Source: Alloalcanivorax marinus
GTDB taxonomy: Bacteria; Pseudomonadota; Gammaproteobacteria; Pseudomonadales; Alcanivoracaceae
NCBI RefSeq assembly: GCF_016906305.1
Contig: NZ_JADDOL010000015.1
Span: 45,634 to 109,633, forward strand
Reading direction: 5' to 3'
Length of the DNA stretch: 64,000 bases
Shown: in pieces, positions 29,538 through 38,510 of the stretch
Layout of the letters: each line of letters opens with the position of its first letter
Position numbering within the stretch: the first letter of the stretch is position 1
Made by a program: the position numbers and the translations under genes
The notes under the pieces: generated by a model
The model's input: only the letters and a program-made list of their open reading frames with translations
Told to the model about the DNA's origin: nothing
Databases searched by the model: none

Positions 29538-31061
29538 TCAGGGGGCGGTCGGCGCGGCGGCCGTCCGGTCGTTCCGTTCGGGGGTGGCGCTCCACCAGCC
29601 GCCGCCCAGGGCGTGGTAGAGCGCGGCGGTGTCCACGTAGCGCTGGCGCACCGCGTCGATGCGCGACAACAGCGCCTGGTTGTAGCGTTGCTCGGCGCTG
29701 AGCACGTCCAGATAGCCGGCGGCGCCGGCCCGGTACTGCTTGCGCACCAGCGCCAGGCTGTCGCGGTTGGCTTCCAGGGAGTGGTCGCGGGCGCTGAGGC
29801 CTTCGGCGTCGCGCTGGATCGCGTCGAGCACGTCGGCCACCTGCACGAAGGCGCCCAGCACGGTGTCCCGGTAACGGGCGTATTCCGCTTCCCAGGCGGC
29901 CTGGGCGGCCTTTTTATTGGCGCGCAGGGTGCCGCCATGGAACAGCGGCGCGGTGAGATCGGCGCCCAGGCTCCAGACCTTGGCGGCGGGCTCGAACAGG
30001 GCGTCGCCGTGGTTGGCCACGGAGCCCAGGCTGGCGGTGAGATTCAGGTTGGGATAGAGGCGCGCGGTGGCCAGGCCCACCTGGGCGTTGGCGGCGTGCA
30101 GTTGTTCTTCCGCCGCCAGGATGTCGGGGCGCTGGCGCACCAGTTCCGAGGGCAGGCTGACCGGCAACTCCGCCGGCAGATTCAGGTCCGCCAGTGACAG
30201 CGGCGGTGCCCGGAAGGTGGCCGGGTCGGCGCCCACCAGCCGGGCCAGGGCATGCTCGGTGGTGGCCAGATCGTGGCGCAGGGTGGGCAGTTGCGCCTGG
30301 CTGTCGGCCAGCTGCGCGCGGGCGCGCAACACGTCGGCAAAGGCCACCGAGCCGGCCTGTTCCTGCTCGCTCAGCAGCTGCGCCTGGTCTCGCTGCAGGC
30401 GCACGATGGCCTCGCTGGCGGCGAGCCGGTCGCGCAGGGCGGCCAGCCGCACCGTGGTCACCACCACATTGTCCACCAGGGTCAGCATGCTGCCGCGCAG
30501 CAGGTTTTGCGCGTACGCCACCTGGGCCGCCTGGGCTTCGGTCTCCCGGTCCGAGGCGCCGAACAGGTCCAGGTCGTAGCTCAACGCCAAGCGCGCCTCG
30601 TAGAGGTTGAAGACGTTGTTGAACATGGGGTTGTCCTGGCCGATCTGCGCGCCGTTGGAGCGCTGGCGGGTGGCACCGCCGGACAGGTCCAGGTCGGGCA
30701 GGTCCGAGCCGGACACCGCCTCCAGTTGATGGGCGGCCTGGCGCAGGCTGGCCTGACTGGCGCGCAGCGACGGGCTGTTCTCCATCGCCTGGCGGATCAG
30801 CGCGTCCAGCGCCGGGGATCCGAACAGCCGGTACCAGTCGGCGGCGATGGGTGCGCTCTCGTTGAACCGCTGGGCGCCGCCGCCGGGGCCGTCGGTGCGG
30901 GCGGTCTCGCCGGCCGGCGCGCGCACCTGGTAATCGTCGGCCAGCTCGTCCGCCGGCGATTGGAAGTCCGGGCCCACCGCGCAGGCGCCCAGCGTCAGCG
31001 CCAGCAGCGCGACCAGCGTCGGGCGCCGCCAGCGGCGAACGGGGATAAGGGATCGGGGCAT
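29538..31061 (-). CDS. NodT/OprM-family outer-membrane efflux lipoprotein
   Basis: A 507-residue outer-membrane factor with an export signal ending in a lipobox (LTLGACA, lipidated Cys27). Two repeats of the OEP domain follow, with long Ala/Gln/Leu helical hairpins (TATA box of NodT family: QRPDILAAEEQLHAANAQVGLATARLYPNL). The start at 31061 has GGGAGG upstream. It is the first gene of a three-gene efflux operon and is divergent from a TetR regulator. It might also serve the RND pump at 7695-11965, which lacks its own channel (inference). Confidence 0.94.
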   Translation of the reverse strand: MPRSLIPVRRWRRPTLVALLALTLGACAVGPDFQSPADELADDYQVRAPAGETARTDGPGGGAQRFNESAPIAADWYRLFGSPALDALIRQAMENSPSLRASQASLRQAAHQLEAVSGSDLPDLDLSGGATRQRSNGAQIGQDNPMFNNVFNLYEARLALSYDLDLFGASDRETEAQAAQVAYAQNLLRGSMLTLVDNVVVTTVRLAALRDRLAASEAIVRLQRDQAQLLSEQEQAGSVAFADVLRARAQLADSQAQLPTLRHDLATTEHALARLVGADPATFRAPPLSLADLNLPAELPVSLPSELVRQRPDILAAEEQLHAANAQVGLATARLYPNLNLTASLGSVANHGDALFEPAAKVWSLGADLTAPLFHGGTLRANKKAAQAAWEAEYARYRDTVLGAFVQVADVLDAIQRDAEGLSARDHSLEANRDSLALVRKQYRAGAAGYLDVLSAEQRYNQALLSRIDAVRQRYVDTAALYHALGGGWWSATPERNDRTAAAPTAP

Positions 31062-31114
31062 GGAACGCCTCCCAATGAAGTCGGGCAACATTCTTGAACA
31101 GTCCAATGACAAAA

Positions 31115-31126
31115 TCAATCGATTGA
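31115..31126. promoter_or_regulatory. Candidate TetR operator, TCAATCGATTGA
   Basis: A perfect 12-bp palindrome lies in the AT-rich centre of the 101-base gap between the efflux operon and the divergent TetR gene. The position fits control of both promoters. Binding is inferred from position and symmetry only. Confidence 0.55.
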
Positions 31127-31162
31127 ATTAATATTGGCCTTTTCACGCCACCGGAACCGAGC

Positions 31163-31879
31163 ATGGCCAAGCCCGGCACCGGGCCCGCCCCGGGCCCTGA
31201 ATCCGTCCCCTCCGCGGGGTCTGCCCGCGGCGAATCCGCGCGCAGCGAAGCCACCCGCAAGCGGCTGGTCGACGCCGGCCTGCGCCTGTTCAGCCGCCAG
31301 GGCTTCGACGCGGTCAGTACCCGGGCCCTGGCGAATGCCGCCAAGGCCAACCAGGCCGCCATTCCTTACCACTTTCAATCCAAGGAAGGGCTCTACCGGG
31401 CGGTGGCCTGGCGCATCGTGGAAACCGTGCGTCCGGCCATGGAGCCCGCCGTGCTGGAGGTGCGCGCCCGTCACGCCGGCGGCGTCACCGACCTGGCCCG
31501 GGCCCGCGAGGACGTAGCGTTGCTGGTGGGTGCCCTGCTCGAGAAGATCCTCACTCAGCGTGACAAATACGAGGTCGGCTACTTTCTGTTGCGCGAACAG
31601 ATGCAGCCCACCGCCGCCATGGACATCCTCTACGACGAACTGATCCTGCCGGTGCACGAACTGCTGGCGCGTTTGGTGGGGCCGCTGCGCGGCAAGCCGG
31701 AAACCGACCCGGATGTGATCATCGAAGTGCAGGCGTTGTACGGCGAGGCCATCGTCTTCGGCGTGCACCGCACCACCCTGATCCGTCGCCTGGGGGTGAA
31801 GCGCCTGGACGACGATCACCTGGCGCGCATCACCCGGGTGGTGCGTGAAACCCTGTTGCGTCAGTTCCCTTTGTCTTGA
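31163..31879 (+). CDS. TetR-family regulator (CecR/DUF1956-like)
   Basis: A 238-residue repressor with a Pro/Gly/Ser-rich tail (1-28) and a TetR helix-turn-helix at about 30-76 (ATRKRLVDAGLRLF..., then NQAAIPYHFQSKEGLY). The long C-terminal ligand domain resembles the CecR/YbiH group, which often sits beside EmrAB- or ABC-type exporters. Divergent orientation to the efflux operon and the shared palindrome suggest local control of the pump plus autoregulation (inference). The GTTCACG-free upstream region gives only a weak ribosome site. Confidence 0.87.
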   Translation: MAKPGTGPAPGPESVPSAGSARGESARSEATRKRLVDAGLRLFSRQGFDAVSTRALANAAKANQAAIPYHFQSKEGLYRAVAWRIVETVRPAMEPAVLEVRARHAGGVTDLARAREDVALLVGALLEKILTQRDKYEVGYFLLREQMQPTAAMDILYDELILPVHELLARLVGPLRGKPETDPDVIIEVQALYGEAIVFGVHRTTLIRRLGVKRLDDDHLARITRVVRETLLRQFPLS

Positions 31880-31893
31880 GCCGCGGGCGCTTT

Positions 31894-31923
31894 CTCTAAG
31901 CCACCGACCTCTAAGCCACCGAC
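31894..31923. repeat. Perfect 15-bp tandem duplication
   Basis: The unit CTCTAAGCCACCGAC occurs twice with no gap between the TetR gene and the M16 peptidase gene. A small GCCGG/CCGGC hairpin follows at 31924-31940. No function is evident; the rest of the 165-base gap shows nothing distinctive. Confidence 0.7.
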
Positions 31924-32044
31924 GCCGGAACCTTACCGGCGTGCGGTCAGTCCTACCGGGTTATGGCCGCCGACGGCTCGCGTTGGCGGGGGCTAACCAT
32001 CATAATCGCCGGTTCCCTGACCCCGGTCGTTCAGAGGAAAGCGC

Positions 32045-33406
32045 ATGAAAAAACTGTGGATCGCCCTGGCATTGAGCCTGGTCGCGATGGCCGCGCGGGC
32101 CGACCTGCCCACCCATGAATTTCAGCTCGACAATGGCTTGAAGGTACTGGTGCGCGAGGACCACCGCGCGCCGGTGATCACCGTGATGATCTGGTTCAAG
32201 GCCGGCAGCATCGACGAGGCGCCCTACGAAACCGGCGTCGCCCATCTGCTCGAGCACATGATGTTCCGCAACAGCAAGCACCTGGCCCCGGGGGAATTCG
32301 CCCGGCTGGTGGCGCGCTATGGCGGCGCCAACAACGCCTTCACCAGCTACGATTACACCGCCTATTTCCAGCAGTACGAGGCGTCGCGCCTGCCGCTGGC
32401 CCTGGAGCTGGAAGCCGAGCGGCTCAAGAATCTGCGCATCGAGGACGACGATTTTTATCGCGAGCTGCAGGTGGTGATGGAAGAGCGCCGCCAGCGCACC
32501 GACGACCAGCCGTTCGCCCTGGCCCAGGAGAAATTCCAGGCGGTGGCGCGGCCCGGCACCGGTTACGCCCACCCGATCATCGGCTGGCGCGATCAACTGG
32601 CCCAGCTCAAGCCGGAGCAAGCGCGCAGCTGGTACCAGCGCTTCTACGTGCCTGGCAACGCCACCCTGGTGATCGCCGGTGATGTGACCGAAGCCCGGGC
32701 GCGGCCGCTGGTGGAAAAATTCTTCGGCGACATGCCCGCCGGAGAAATGCCGCCCCGTCCCAAGCCGACCCTGAATCCGCCCGCCGGCGAACGCCGCATG
32801 ACCCTGCACCTGCCGGTGCGGGTGCCGGCGCTGTTCATGCAATACAACGTGCCGTCGCTGACCACCGCCGAGGACCCGGCCACCTTCTACGCCCTGACCA
32901 TGCTGGCCGGGGTGCTGGACGGTGGTCTCAGCGCCCGGGTGGAAAGCCACCTGGTGCGCGGCCAGCGCCTGGCCGCCGGCGCCGGCGCCAGTTACGACGG
33001 CCTGCAGCGCGGCAACGGTACCTTCAGTTTCTCCGCCTCGCCCAACCCGGGCGTCAGTCTGGAGCAGCTCGAACAGGGCTTCCTGGCGGTTGTGAGCAAG
33101 ATCGCCGAACAGCCGCCCAGCGCCGAGGAAATGGACCGGGTGCGCGCCGGTGTGCTGGCCGGGCAGGTGTTCCAGCGCGATTCGGTGATGGGCCAGGCCA
33201 TGGAACTGGGCCGCCTGTCGGTGCTGGGCGTGGACTGGCGCCTGGCCGAACGCTTCGACGAAAACCTGGAGAAAGTCACCCCGGAGCAGGTGCAACAGGC
33301 CGCCCGCGACTGGCTGGTGGCCGAGCGCGGCGCCGTGGCCCGGGTGTTCCCGCCGGACGCGCCCGCCGAGGCGCCGCAATCCACTCGCCAGGAGGCGTCG
33401 CAATGA
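32045..33406 (+). CDS. M16 family zinc metallopeptidase, catalytic subunit
   Basis: A 453-residue exported insulinase-type peptidase. The signal peptide ends near AARA (residue 19). The inverted zinc motif HLLEH gives His67, Glu70, His71, with the third ligand a Glu at about 146-147 (VVMEERRQR). It forms the active half of a two-gene heterodimeric M16B peptidase in the periplasm; the partner gene overlaps by 4 bases. In related genomes this pair lies between ftsY and rsmD. The ATG follows AGAGGAAA. Confidence 0.95.
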   Translation: MKKLWIALALSLVAMAARADLPTHEFQLDNGLKVLVREDHRAPVITVMIWFKAGSIDEAPYETGVAHLLEHMMFRNSKHLAPGEFARLVARYGGANNAFTSYDYTAYFQQYEASRLPLALELEAERLKNLRIEDDDFYRELQVVMEERRQRTDDQPFALAQEKFQAVARPGTGYAHPIIGWRDQLAQLKPEQARSWYQRFYVPGNATLVIAGDVTEARARPLVEKFFGDMPAGEMPPRPKPTLNPPAGERRMTLHLPVRVPALFMQYNVPSLTTAEDPATFYALTMLAGVLDGGLSARVESHLVRGQRLAAGAGASYDGLQRGNGTFSFSASPNPGVSLEQLEQGFLAVVSKIAEQPPSAEEMDRVRAGVLAGQVFQRDSVMGQAMELGRLSVLGVDWRLAERFDENLEKVTPEQVQQAARDWLVAERGAVARVFPPDAPAEAPQSTRQEASQ

Positions 33407-34803
33407 TCGTCTGGAAACCCTTCGCCGCCGCTCTGTGCGCCCTGGCCCTGGCCGGCTGCGCCAGCTTTCCCACTACCGCCGCCCGGGTCGATCAGGCCAA
33501 GCCGGCGGCCCCGGAACTGACCATTCAGTCCTGGACCACCGCGCAGGGCGCGAAAGTCCTGTTCGTGCCCTCCGACGCCCTGCCCATGCTGGACGTGCGC
33601 CTGGTGATGAACGCCGGCGGCGCCCGCGACGGCGACCAGCCGGGGCTGGCGTCCATGACCAGCGCGCTGCTCGGCGAAGGCGCCGAGGGCCTGAGCGTGG
33701 ACGACATCGCCCGGGGCTTCGAGGACCGGGGCGCCAGCTTCTCCACCGGCAGCTACCAGGACATGGGCGTGATCAGCCTGCGCACCCTGTCGCGGCCGGA
33801 ATGGCGGGACGACGCGGTGAACCTGCTGGCCCGGGTGATCGGCGCCCCCAGTTTTCCCCAGGGCGCCCTGGACCGGGTTCGCACCCGCGCCCTGCAGGGG
33901 CTGAAGATGGATCGCCAGGTGCCCGGGCCCCAGGTGGAAAAAGCCTTTCAGCGGGTAGTGTTCGGTGACCACCCCTACGGCCACGCGGACGACGGCACCC
34001 TGGAGAGCCTGCCGGGCATCACCCGCGACGACGTGAGCCGCTTCTACCAGCGCTATTACGCCGCCGGCAACGCGGTCATCGCCCTGGTCGGCGACGTCCG
34101 CCGCGAGCAGGCGGAAGCCATCGCCGCGCGTCTCAGCGAGGCGCTGCCGGAAGGCGGCCCGGCGACGCCGCTGCCCCGCGCCGAACGCCTCACCGAGCGC
34201 ACCGTGGAGCACATCGACTTCCCTTCCAACCAGACCCACATTCTGATCGGTAACCAGGCCACCTGGCGGGGCAACCCGGACCATGTGGCGCTGTACGTGG
34301 GCAACTACATCCTCGGCGGCGGCGGTTTCGCCTCCCTGCTCACCCAGCAGGTGCGCGAGGAGCACGGCTATGTGTACGGCGTGTCCAGTTACTTCCAGCC
34401 GATGGCCGGCGGCGGACCGTTCCGCCTGCAGCTGCAGACCGCCAACGACAACGCCGACCAGGCCCTGGCGCTGACCATGGGCATCCTGCGCGACTTCATC
34501 GCCGACGGCCCCACCCAGGAACAGCTGGACAACGCCAAGGCCAACATTCTTGGCCGCCGGGCACTGGAAACCGCCGACAACAGCGATATCATCGGCCAGC
34601 TTGGCGCCATCGGTTTCTACGACCTGCCGCTGGATTACCTCCAGCGCTTCAACGAGCAGGTCGAAGCGGTCACGGTGGCGGACATTCGCAACGCGTTTCA
34701 GCGTGCCCTGGACGCCGACAAGCTGGCCATCGTCAGCATCGGCCCGCGCGCGCCGGACGTGCCGCAAGGCGCACAGGATGAAATCCAGGGGCAAAACCAG
34801 TAA
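33403..34803 (+). CDS. M16 family peptidase, non-catalytic lipoprotein subunit
   Basis: A 466-residue M16B partner subunit. An export signal ends in lipobox ALAGC (Cys19), so the complex is tethered to a membrane. The zinc motif is replaced (GLASMTSALLGEG where HxxEH would be), while the R/Y pair typical of the substrate-binding subunit is kept in the C-terminal half (EEHGYVYGVSSYF). ATGA overlap with the catalytic subunit indicates coupling. The last 26 bases overlap rsmD. Confidence 0.92.
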   Translation: MIVWKPFAAALCALALAGCASFPTTAARVDQAKPAAPELTIQSWTTAQGAKVLFVPSDALPMLDVRLVMNAGGARDGDQPGLASMTSALLGEGAEGLSVDDIARGFEDRGASFSTGSYQDMGVISLRTLSRPEWRDDAVNLLARVIGAPSFPQGALDRVRTRALQGLKMDRQVPGPQVEKAFQRVVFGDHPYGHADDGTLESLPGITRDDVSRFYQRYYAAGNAVIALVGDVRREQAEAIAARLSEALPEGGPATPLPRAERLTERTVEHIDFPSNQTHILIGNQATWRGNPDHVALYVGNYILGGGGFASLLTQQVREEHGYVYGVSSYFQPMAGGGPFRLQLQTANDNADQALALTMGILRDFIADGPTQEQLDNAKANILGRRALETADNSDIIGQLGAIGFYDLPLDYLQRFNEQVEAVTVADIRNAFQRALDADKLAIVSIGPRAPDVPQGAQDEIQGQNQ

Positions 34804-35365
34804 GGGCCAGGTTCGCATCATCGGTGGCGAGCACCGCGGGCACCGGCTGCACTTCGTGGATCAGCGCGGCGACCTGCGGCCGTCCTCGGACCGCATGCGG
34901 GAAACCCTGTTCAACTGGCTGCAGGCGGACGTGCCCGGCGCCCGGGTGCTGGACCTGTTCGCCGGCTCCGGCGCCCTGGGCGCCGAGGCCCTCAGCCGGG
35001 GCGCGCAACGGGCGGTGCTGGTGGAGCGCAAACGCGAGCGCTGCGCCGACCTGAGCCGGCAGTTGGAGCCGCTGTTCGGCGAACGCCTGCGGGTGCAGTG
35101 CGCCGACGCGCTCAAATGGCTGCCGCGTTGCGCGGAACGGTTTGACCTGGTGTTCATCGACCCGCCCTATGATCTGGGGCTGGCGGCGCCGGCCTGCGCG
35201 GCCCTGGAAGACCTGGGCCTGCTCGCCGACGACGCCCTGATCTACGTGGAGTCCCGCCGTCAGGCGGACGCCCCGGCGGCGCCGGAAAGCTGGGAGCTGA
35301 TACGGGAAAAAGACGGCGGCGACGTGCGTGCGCGGCTGTATAGAAAGCAAACGACGACAAGTTAA
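34778..35365 (+). CDS. rsmD: 16S rRNA (guanine(966)-N2)-methyltransferase RsmD
   Basis: A 195-residue SAM-dependent rRNA methyltransferase acting on m2G966 of 16S rRNA. Motif I is VLDLFAGSGALG (57-68) and the catalytic DPPY is at 128-131. The N-terminal RIIGGEHRGHRL is diagnostic. The start at 34778 overlaps the previous gene by 26 bases. The C-terminal residues after YRK (QTTTS) and the TAA stop run into the AGTTAAA-family element: the stop is formed by the first GTTAAA unit. This suggests the native C-terminus was rewritten by the insertion. Confidence 0.95.
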   Translation: MKSRGKTSKGQVRIIGGEHRGHRLHFVDQRGDLRPSSDRMRETLFNWLQADVPGARVLDLFAGSGALGAEALSRGAQRAVLVERKRERCADLSRQLEPLFGERLRVQCADALKWLPRCAERFDLVFIDPPYDLGLAAPACAALEDLGLLADDALIYVESRRQADAPAAPESWELIREKDGGDVRARLYRKQTTTS

Positions 35366-35469
35366 AAGTTGAAAGTTAAAAGTTAAAACGCGGGTAACGC
35401 CGTGCCGGGTCACTGCCGTGCTCGCGTCCGAAGCCGCCCTTTTAACTTTTAACTTTAAACTTTGAACTG
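35359..35469. repeat. Heptad-repeat inverted element, AGTTAAA family, copy 2 (rsmD 3' end)
   Basis: The left arm 35359-35388 carries four units AGTTAAA, AGTTGAA, AGTTAAA, AGTTAAA; the right arm 35440-35469 carries the complementary series. The core (35388-35439) is 52 bases and is colinear without gaps with the core of copy 3 read in the same direction relative to transcription (40 of 52 positions identical by hand count). The TAA of rsmD is in the first unit. Confidence 0.88.
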
Positions 35470-35486
35470 TTTTTTGGAGGTCCATC

Positions 35487-36479
35487 TTGAGTCTTGCCAT
35501 AGGCGCGGTGATCGTCGGCCTGGTGTTGCTGATCTGGAGTGCCGATCGTTTCGTGGACGGGGCGTCCGCCACCGCCCGCCACGCCGGTATGCCGACCCTG
35601 CTGATCGGCATGCTGGTGATCGGCTTCGGTACCTCCGCGCCGGAGATGGTGGTGTCGGCGCTGGCCTCGCTGGACGGCAATCCCGGGTTGGCGTTGGGCA
35701 ATGCCTATGGCTCCAACATCACCAATATCGCTTTGATTCTCGGGCTCACCGCCGTGATCAGCCCGATCGCGGTGCACTCCACGGTGCTGCGCCGGGAGTT
35801 GCCGGTGCTGGCGGTGATCACTCTGGTGTCCGGCTACCAGCTGCTGGATGGCCAGGTGAGCTTCCGTGACGCCCTGGTGCTGTTGGCGGTGTTCGCCGGG
35901 CTGATGGGCTGGTCCGTTTACCAGGGCATGAGCGGCAAGGGCGACCCCCTGGGTGGCGAGGTGGGAGCCGGGCAGGAAGCTGAGCCCATGCCCCTGGGCA
36001 AGGCCCTGTTCTGGCTGCTGCTGGGGCTGGTGCTGCTGGTGGTCAGTTCGCGGCTGCTGGTGTGGGGCGCGGTGACCATCGCCACCTCCCTGGGGGTCAG
36101 TGATCTGATCATCGGCCTCACCGTGGTGGCGGTGGGCACCTCCCTGCCGGAACTGGCCTCCAGCCTGGCGGCGATTCGCAAGAACGAACACGATCTGGCG
36201 CTGGGCAATGTGCTAGGCTCGAACCTGTTCAACACCCTGGCGGTGGTGGGCATTGCCGGCGCCATCACGCCGGTGCCCACGGAGCCCGCGTTGCTGTATC
36301 GGGACTGGGTGGTGATGGCGGTCCTGACCCTGGCCCTGTTTGTGTTTGGCTACGGCTTCCGGGGCGCCGGCAGCGGCCGCATCAACCGCCTGGAAGGCGG
36401 CGTGCTGGTGGCCGCCTATCTGGGCTACACCGGTTATCTGATTTTCACCCTGGTGGTGGCCGCCGGCGCGGCCGCCTGA
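35487..36479 (+). CDS. Calcium/sodium antiporter, CaCA family (YrbG-like)
   Basis: A 330-residue inner-membrane cation exchanger with ten hydrophobic helices in two inverted halves. Each half carries the alpha-repeat motif: GFGTSAPEMVVS (from residue 46) and AVGTSLPELASS (about 210), followed by NAYGSNITN and NVLGSNLFN. The start is a TTG at 35487 with GGAGG 7 bases upstream. That Shine-Dalgarno lies 6 bases past the repeat element, so the element sits directly in front of the initiation region. Confidence 0.93.
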   Translation: MSLAIGAVIVGLVLLIWSADRFVDGASATARHAGMPTLLIGMLVIGFGTSAPEMVVSALASLDGNPGLALGNAYGSNITNIALILGLTAVISPIAVHSTVLRRELPVLAVITLVSGYQLLDGQVSFRDALVLLAVFAGLMGWSVYQGMSGKGDPLGGEVGAGQEAEPMPLGKALFWLLLGLVLLVVSSRLLVWGAVTIATSLGVSDLIIGLTVVAVGTSLPELASSLAAIRKNEHDLALGNVLGSNLFNTLAVVGIAGAITPVPTEPALLYRDWVVMAVLTLALFVFGYGFRGAGSGRINRLEGGVLVAAYLGYTGYLIFTLVVAAGAAA

Positions 36480-36517
36480 GCGGTTGCGCAAGCCGGCCGC
36501 GCGGATAAGGAGAACCA

Positions 36518-37612
36518 ATGCGTTCGCCGCTTGAACAAAAGTCCTTCCTGGCCTTGTTGCTGGTGGTGAGCATCGGCTTCCTGTGGCTGCTGAAGCCGTT
36601 CTTCGCGCCGATTTTCTGGGCCTGCGCGGCGGCGCTGATTTTCTTCCCGATGCAGAAGAAACTGCTGACCAAATGGCCCGGCCGGCACAGCCTGGCGGCC
36701 CTGGCCACCCTGCTGGTATGCACGGTGCTGGTGGTGATTCCGGTGCTGGCGGTGGCGACTTCCTTCGTCACCGAGGGCGTGGCCACCTACCAGAAACTGC
36801 AGCAAGGCAATCTGGACCCGCAGAAATACATCGACACCTTCCGCACCGGTTTCCCCTCCGCTTACCACCTGCTGGAACGGGCCGGCGTGGAATTCGGCAA
36901 CCTGGGCCAGCAACTGATCGAAGGCATCAAGAGCGCCGGCCAGTTTCTCGGCAAGCGTGCCCTGGCGGTGGGCCAGAACACCTTCCAGTTCTTCATCGAC
37001 CTGGGCCTGATGCTCTACCTCACCTTCTTCCTGCTGCGCGACGGCCCCAAGCTGGTGAACATGCTGATCCGGGCGCTGCCCCTGGGCGATGACCGGGAGC
37101 GGCTGCTGTTCAAGAAATTCGCGGAAATCACCCGCGCCACCATCAAGGGCAATCTGGTGGTGGCGGCGGTGCAGGGCTTTCTTGGCGGCCTGATTTTCTG
37201 GTTTCTCGGCATCCCGGCGGCGGTGCTGTGGGGCGTGGCCATGGCGTTGCTGTCCCTGATTCCGGCGGTGGGCGCCAGCCTGATCTGGCTGCCGGTGGCG
37301 CTCTATCTGTATGCCGTGGGCGAGATCGGCGACGCGGTGATTCTGACCCTGTTCGGTGCCCTGGTGATCGGCCTGGTGGACAATCTTCTGCGCCCAATTC
37401 TGGTTGGCCGGGATACCAAATTGCCCGATTATGTGGTGCTCTATTCGACGCTGGGCGGCCTGGCGCTGTTCGGCATCACCGGGTTCGCCCTGGGCCCGCT
37501 GATGGCCGGCCTGTTCGTGGCGTTCTGGCAGATCTTCATCCAGGAATTCAACACGGAACCGCCGCCGGACCAGGCCGGTCCCAATGAACAACAGCCCAAT
37601 GAACAACAGTAA
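36518..37612 (+). CDS. AI-2E/PerM family membrane permease
   Basis: A 364-residue protein with the AI-2E family layout: two N-terminal helices, a long amphipathic middle (about 90-150), then five to six helices with the motifs LYLTFFLLRDG and the C-terminal LRPILVGRDTKLP. Members are variously described as permeases for small molecules or ions (YdiK, PerM, TqsA); no substrate is assigned. An odd hydrophilic tail ends with a duplicated NEQQP/NEQQ. AAGGAG precedes the ATG. Confidence 0.9.
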   Translation: MRSPLEQKSFLALLLVVSIGFLWLLKPFFAPIFWACAAALIFFPMQKKLLTKWPGRHSLAALATLLVCTVLVVIPVLAVATSFVTEGVATYQKLQQGNLDPQKYIDTFRTGFPSAYHLLERAGVEFGNLGQQLIEGIKSAGQFLGKRALAVGQNTFQFFIDLGLMLYLTFFLLRDGPKLVNMLIRALPLGDDRERLLFKKFAEITRATIKGNLVVAAVQGFLGGLIFWFLGIPAAVLWGVAMALLSLIPAVGASLIWLPVALYLYAVGEIGDAVILTLFGALVIGLVDNLLRPILVGRDTKLPDYVVLYSTLGGLALFGITGFALGPLMAGLFVAFWQIFIQEFNTEPPPDQAGPNEQQPNEQQ

Positions 37613-37642
37613 GAACAGGGACGCAATCCCGGGAGAACAACC

Positions 37643-38434
37643 ATGAATCTGTTCTATGTCATGCCCATCGTGGTGGCGGCCGCCGTGGCCAGCAGCTGCG
37701 GCGACGACGAGGACGGCGGCTTCGGGGGCTCACTGCGTTCCGACGCCTCGGTGTTCTATTACAACCAGATCACCAGTAATGGCGCCGACGACCAGAGCAC
37801 CCTGACCGCCGATGTCACCCTCTCCGGGGACGACAGTGATAGCGTATCCGGCGTGGGCTATTCCCGGGATGATGAAGGCCCGGAGTTGCGGGTTCGTATC
37901 GACGAGGGCAACGACAACGACGACAACAGCGTTTCCCTGGAGGGCGTGAACGGCAGCGGCGGCCGCCTGTTCCGTGCCCGGGTGAACCTGGCCAACAACA
38001 GTAACTACACCGCAGTGTCCTACGGCGATACCAGCTTTAATTCCACCGGGGTGGCGATTTTCGAGCAGGACGGCAGCGACGTGGATTCCGGCGCGCGCTT
38101 CCGGGTTATCAACACGGTGAACCCGGAAGATTTCAATGCCACCGGTTTTTCTCTGCGTTACAACGATGCGGGCACCGGTACATACTTTGCCACCGGTTTG
38201 CGTTTGGGGCAGGCCACCGAATATCAGAGCACCAATGCCGGCAGCCTCAATCTGGTGGTGGCGCGGACCGGCGTCAATCCGGAGGAGCGGTTCGCCCGGG
38301 TGGATTGCTCACTCAGCGGTTCCCGCACCTATGATGTGATCCTGGCCTCCGAGGACCCGTTGAATCCGCCGCTCAGCGAGAACGAGGCGGACGGCGCCCT
38401 GGTGCTCTATTGTCATCCCCAAGAACGAAATTGA
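37643..38434 (+). CDS. Exported Asp/Asn/Ser-rich protein, possible lipoprotein (hypothetical)
   Basis: A 263-residue protein with a short hydrophobic signal (residues 4-17) followed by SSC at 18-20. This could be a weak lipobox, though the bulky residue expected at -3 is missing. The mature part is acidic and rich in Asn, Ser and Gly, and appears to be all beta strands. RVINTVNPEDFNATGFSLRY resembles DUF4397-type sandwich domains, but this is tentative. Two Cys near the C-terminus may pair. Codon choice is more AT-tolerant than in neighbours. Function unknown. Confidence 0.7.
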   Translation: MNLFYVMPIVVAAAVASSCGDDEDGGFGGSLRSDASVFYYNQITSNGADDQSTLTADVTLSGDDSDSVSGVGYSRDDEGPELRVRIDEGNDNDDNSVSLEGVNGSGGRLFRARVNLANNSNYTAVSYGDTSFNSTGVAIFEQDGSDVDSGARFRVINTVNPEDFNATGFSLRYNDAGTGTYFATGLRLGQATEYQSTNAGSLNLVVARTGVNPEERFARVDCSLSGSRTYDVILASEDPLNPPLSENEADGALVLYCHPQERN

Positions 38435-38510
38435 GCGCAACAATTCCCGTCATTGTGTTTCCCGCGCCAGCGGTTAGCATGGCCCGGATCCGTTAGCCGG
38501 GGGAAAAGTC

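Noticed and set aside
33403..34803. Degenerate (broken) M16 peptidase
   Set aside because: Loss of HxxEH is normal for the second subunit of M16B pairs; the frame is intact, with lipobox and coupled start.
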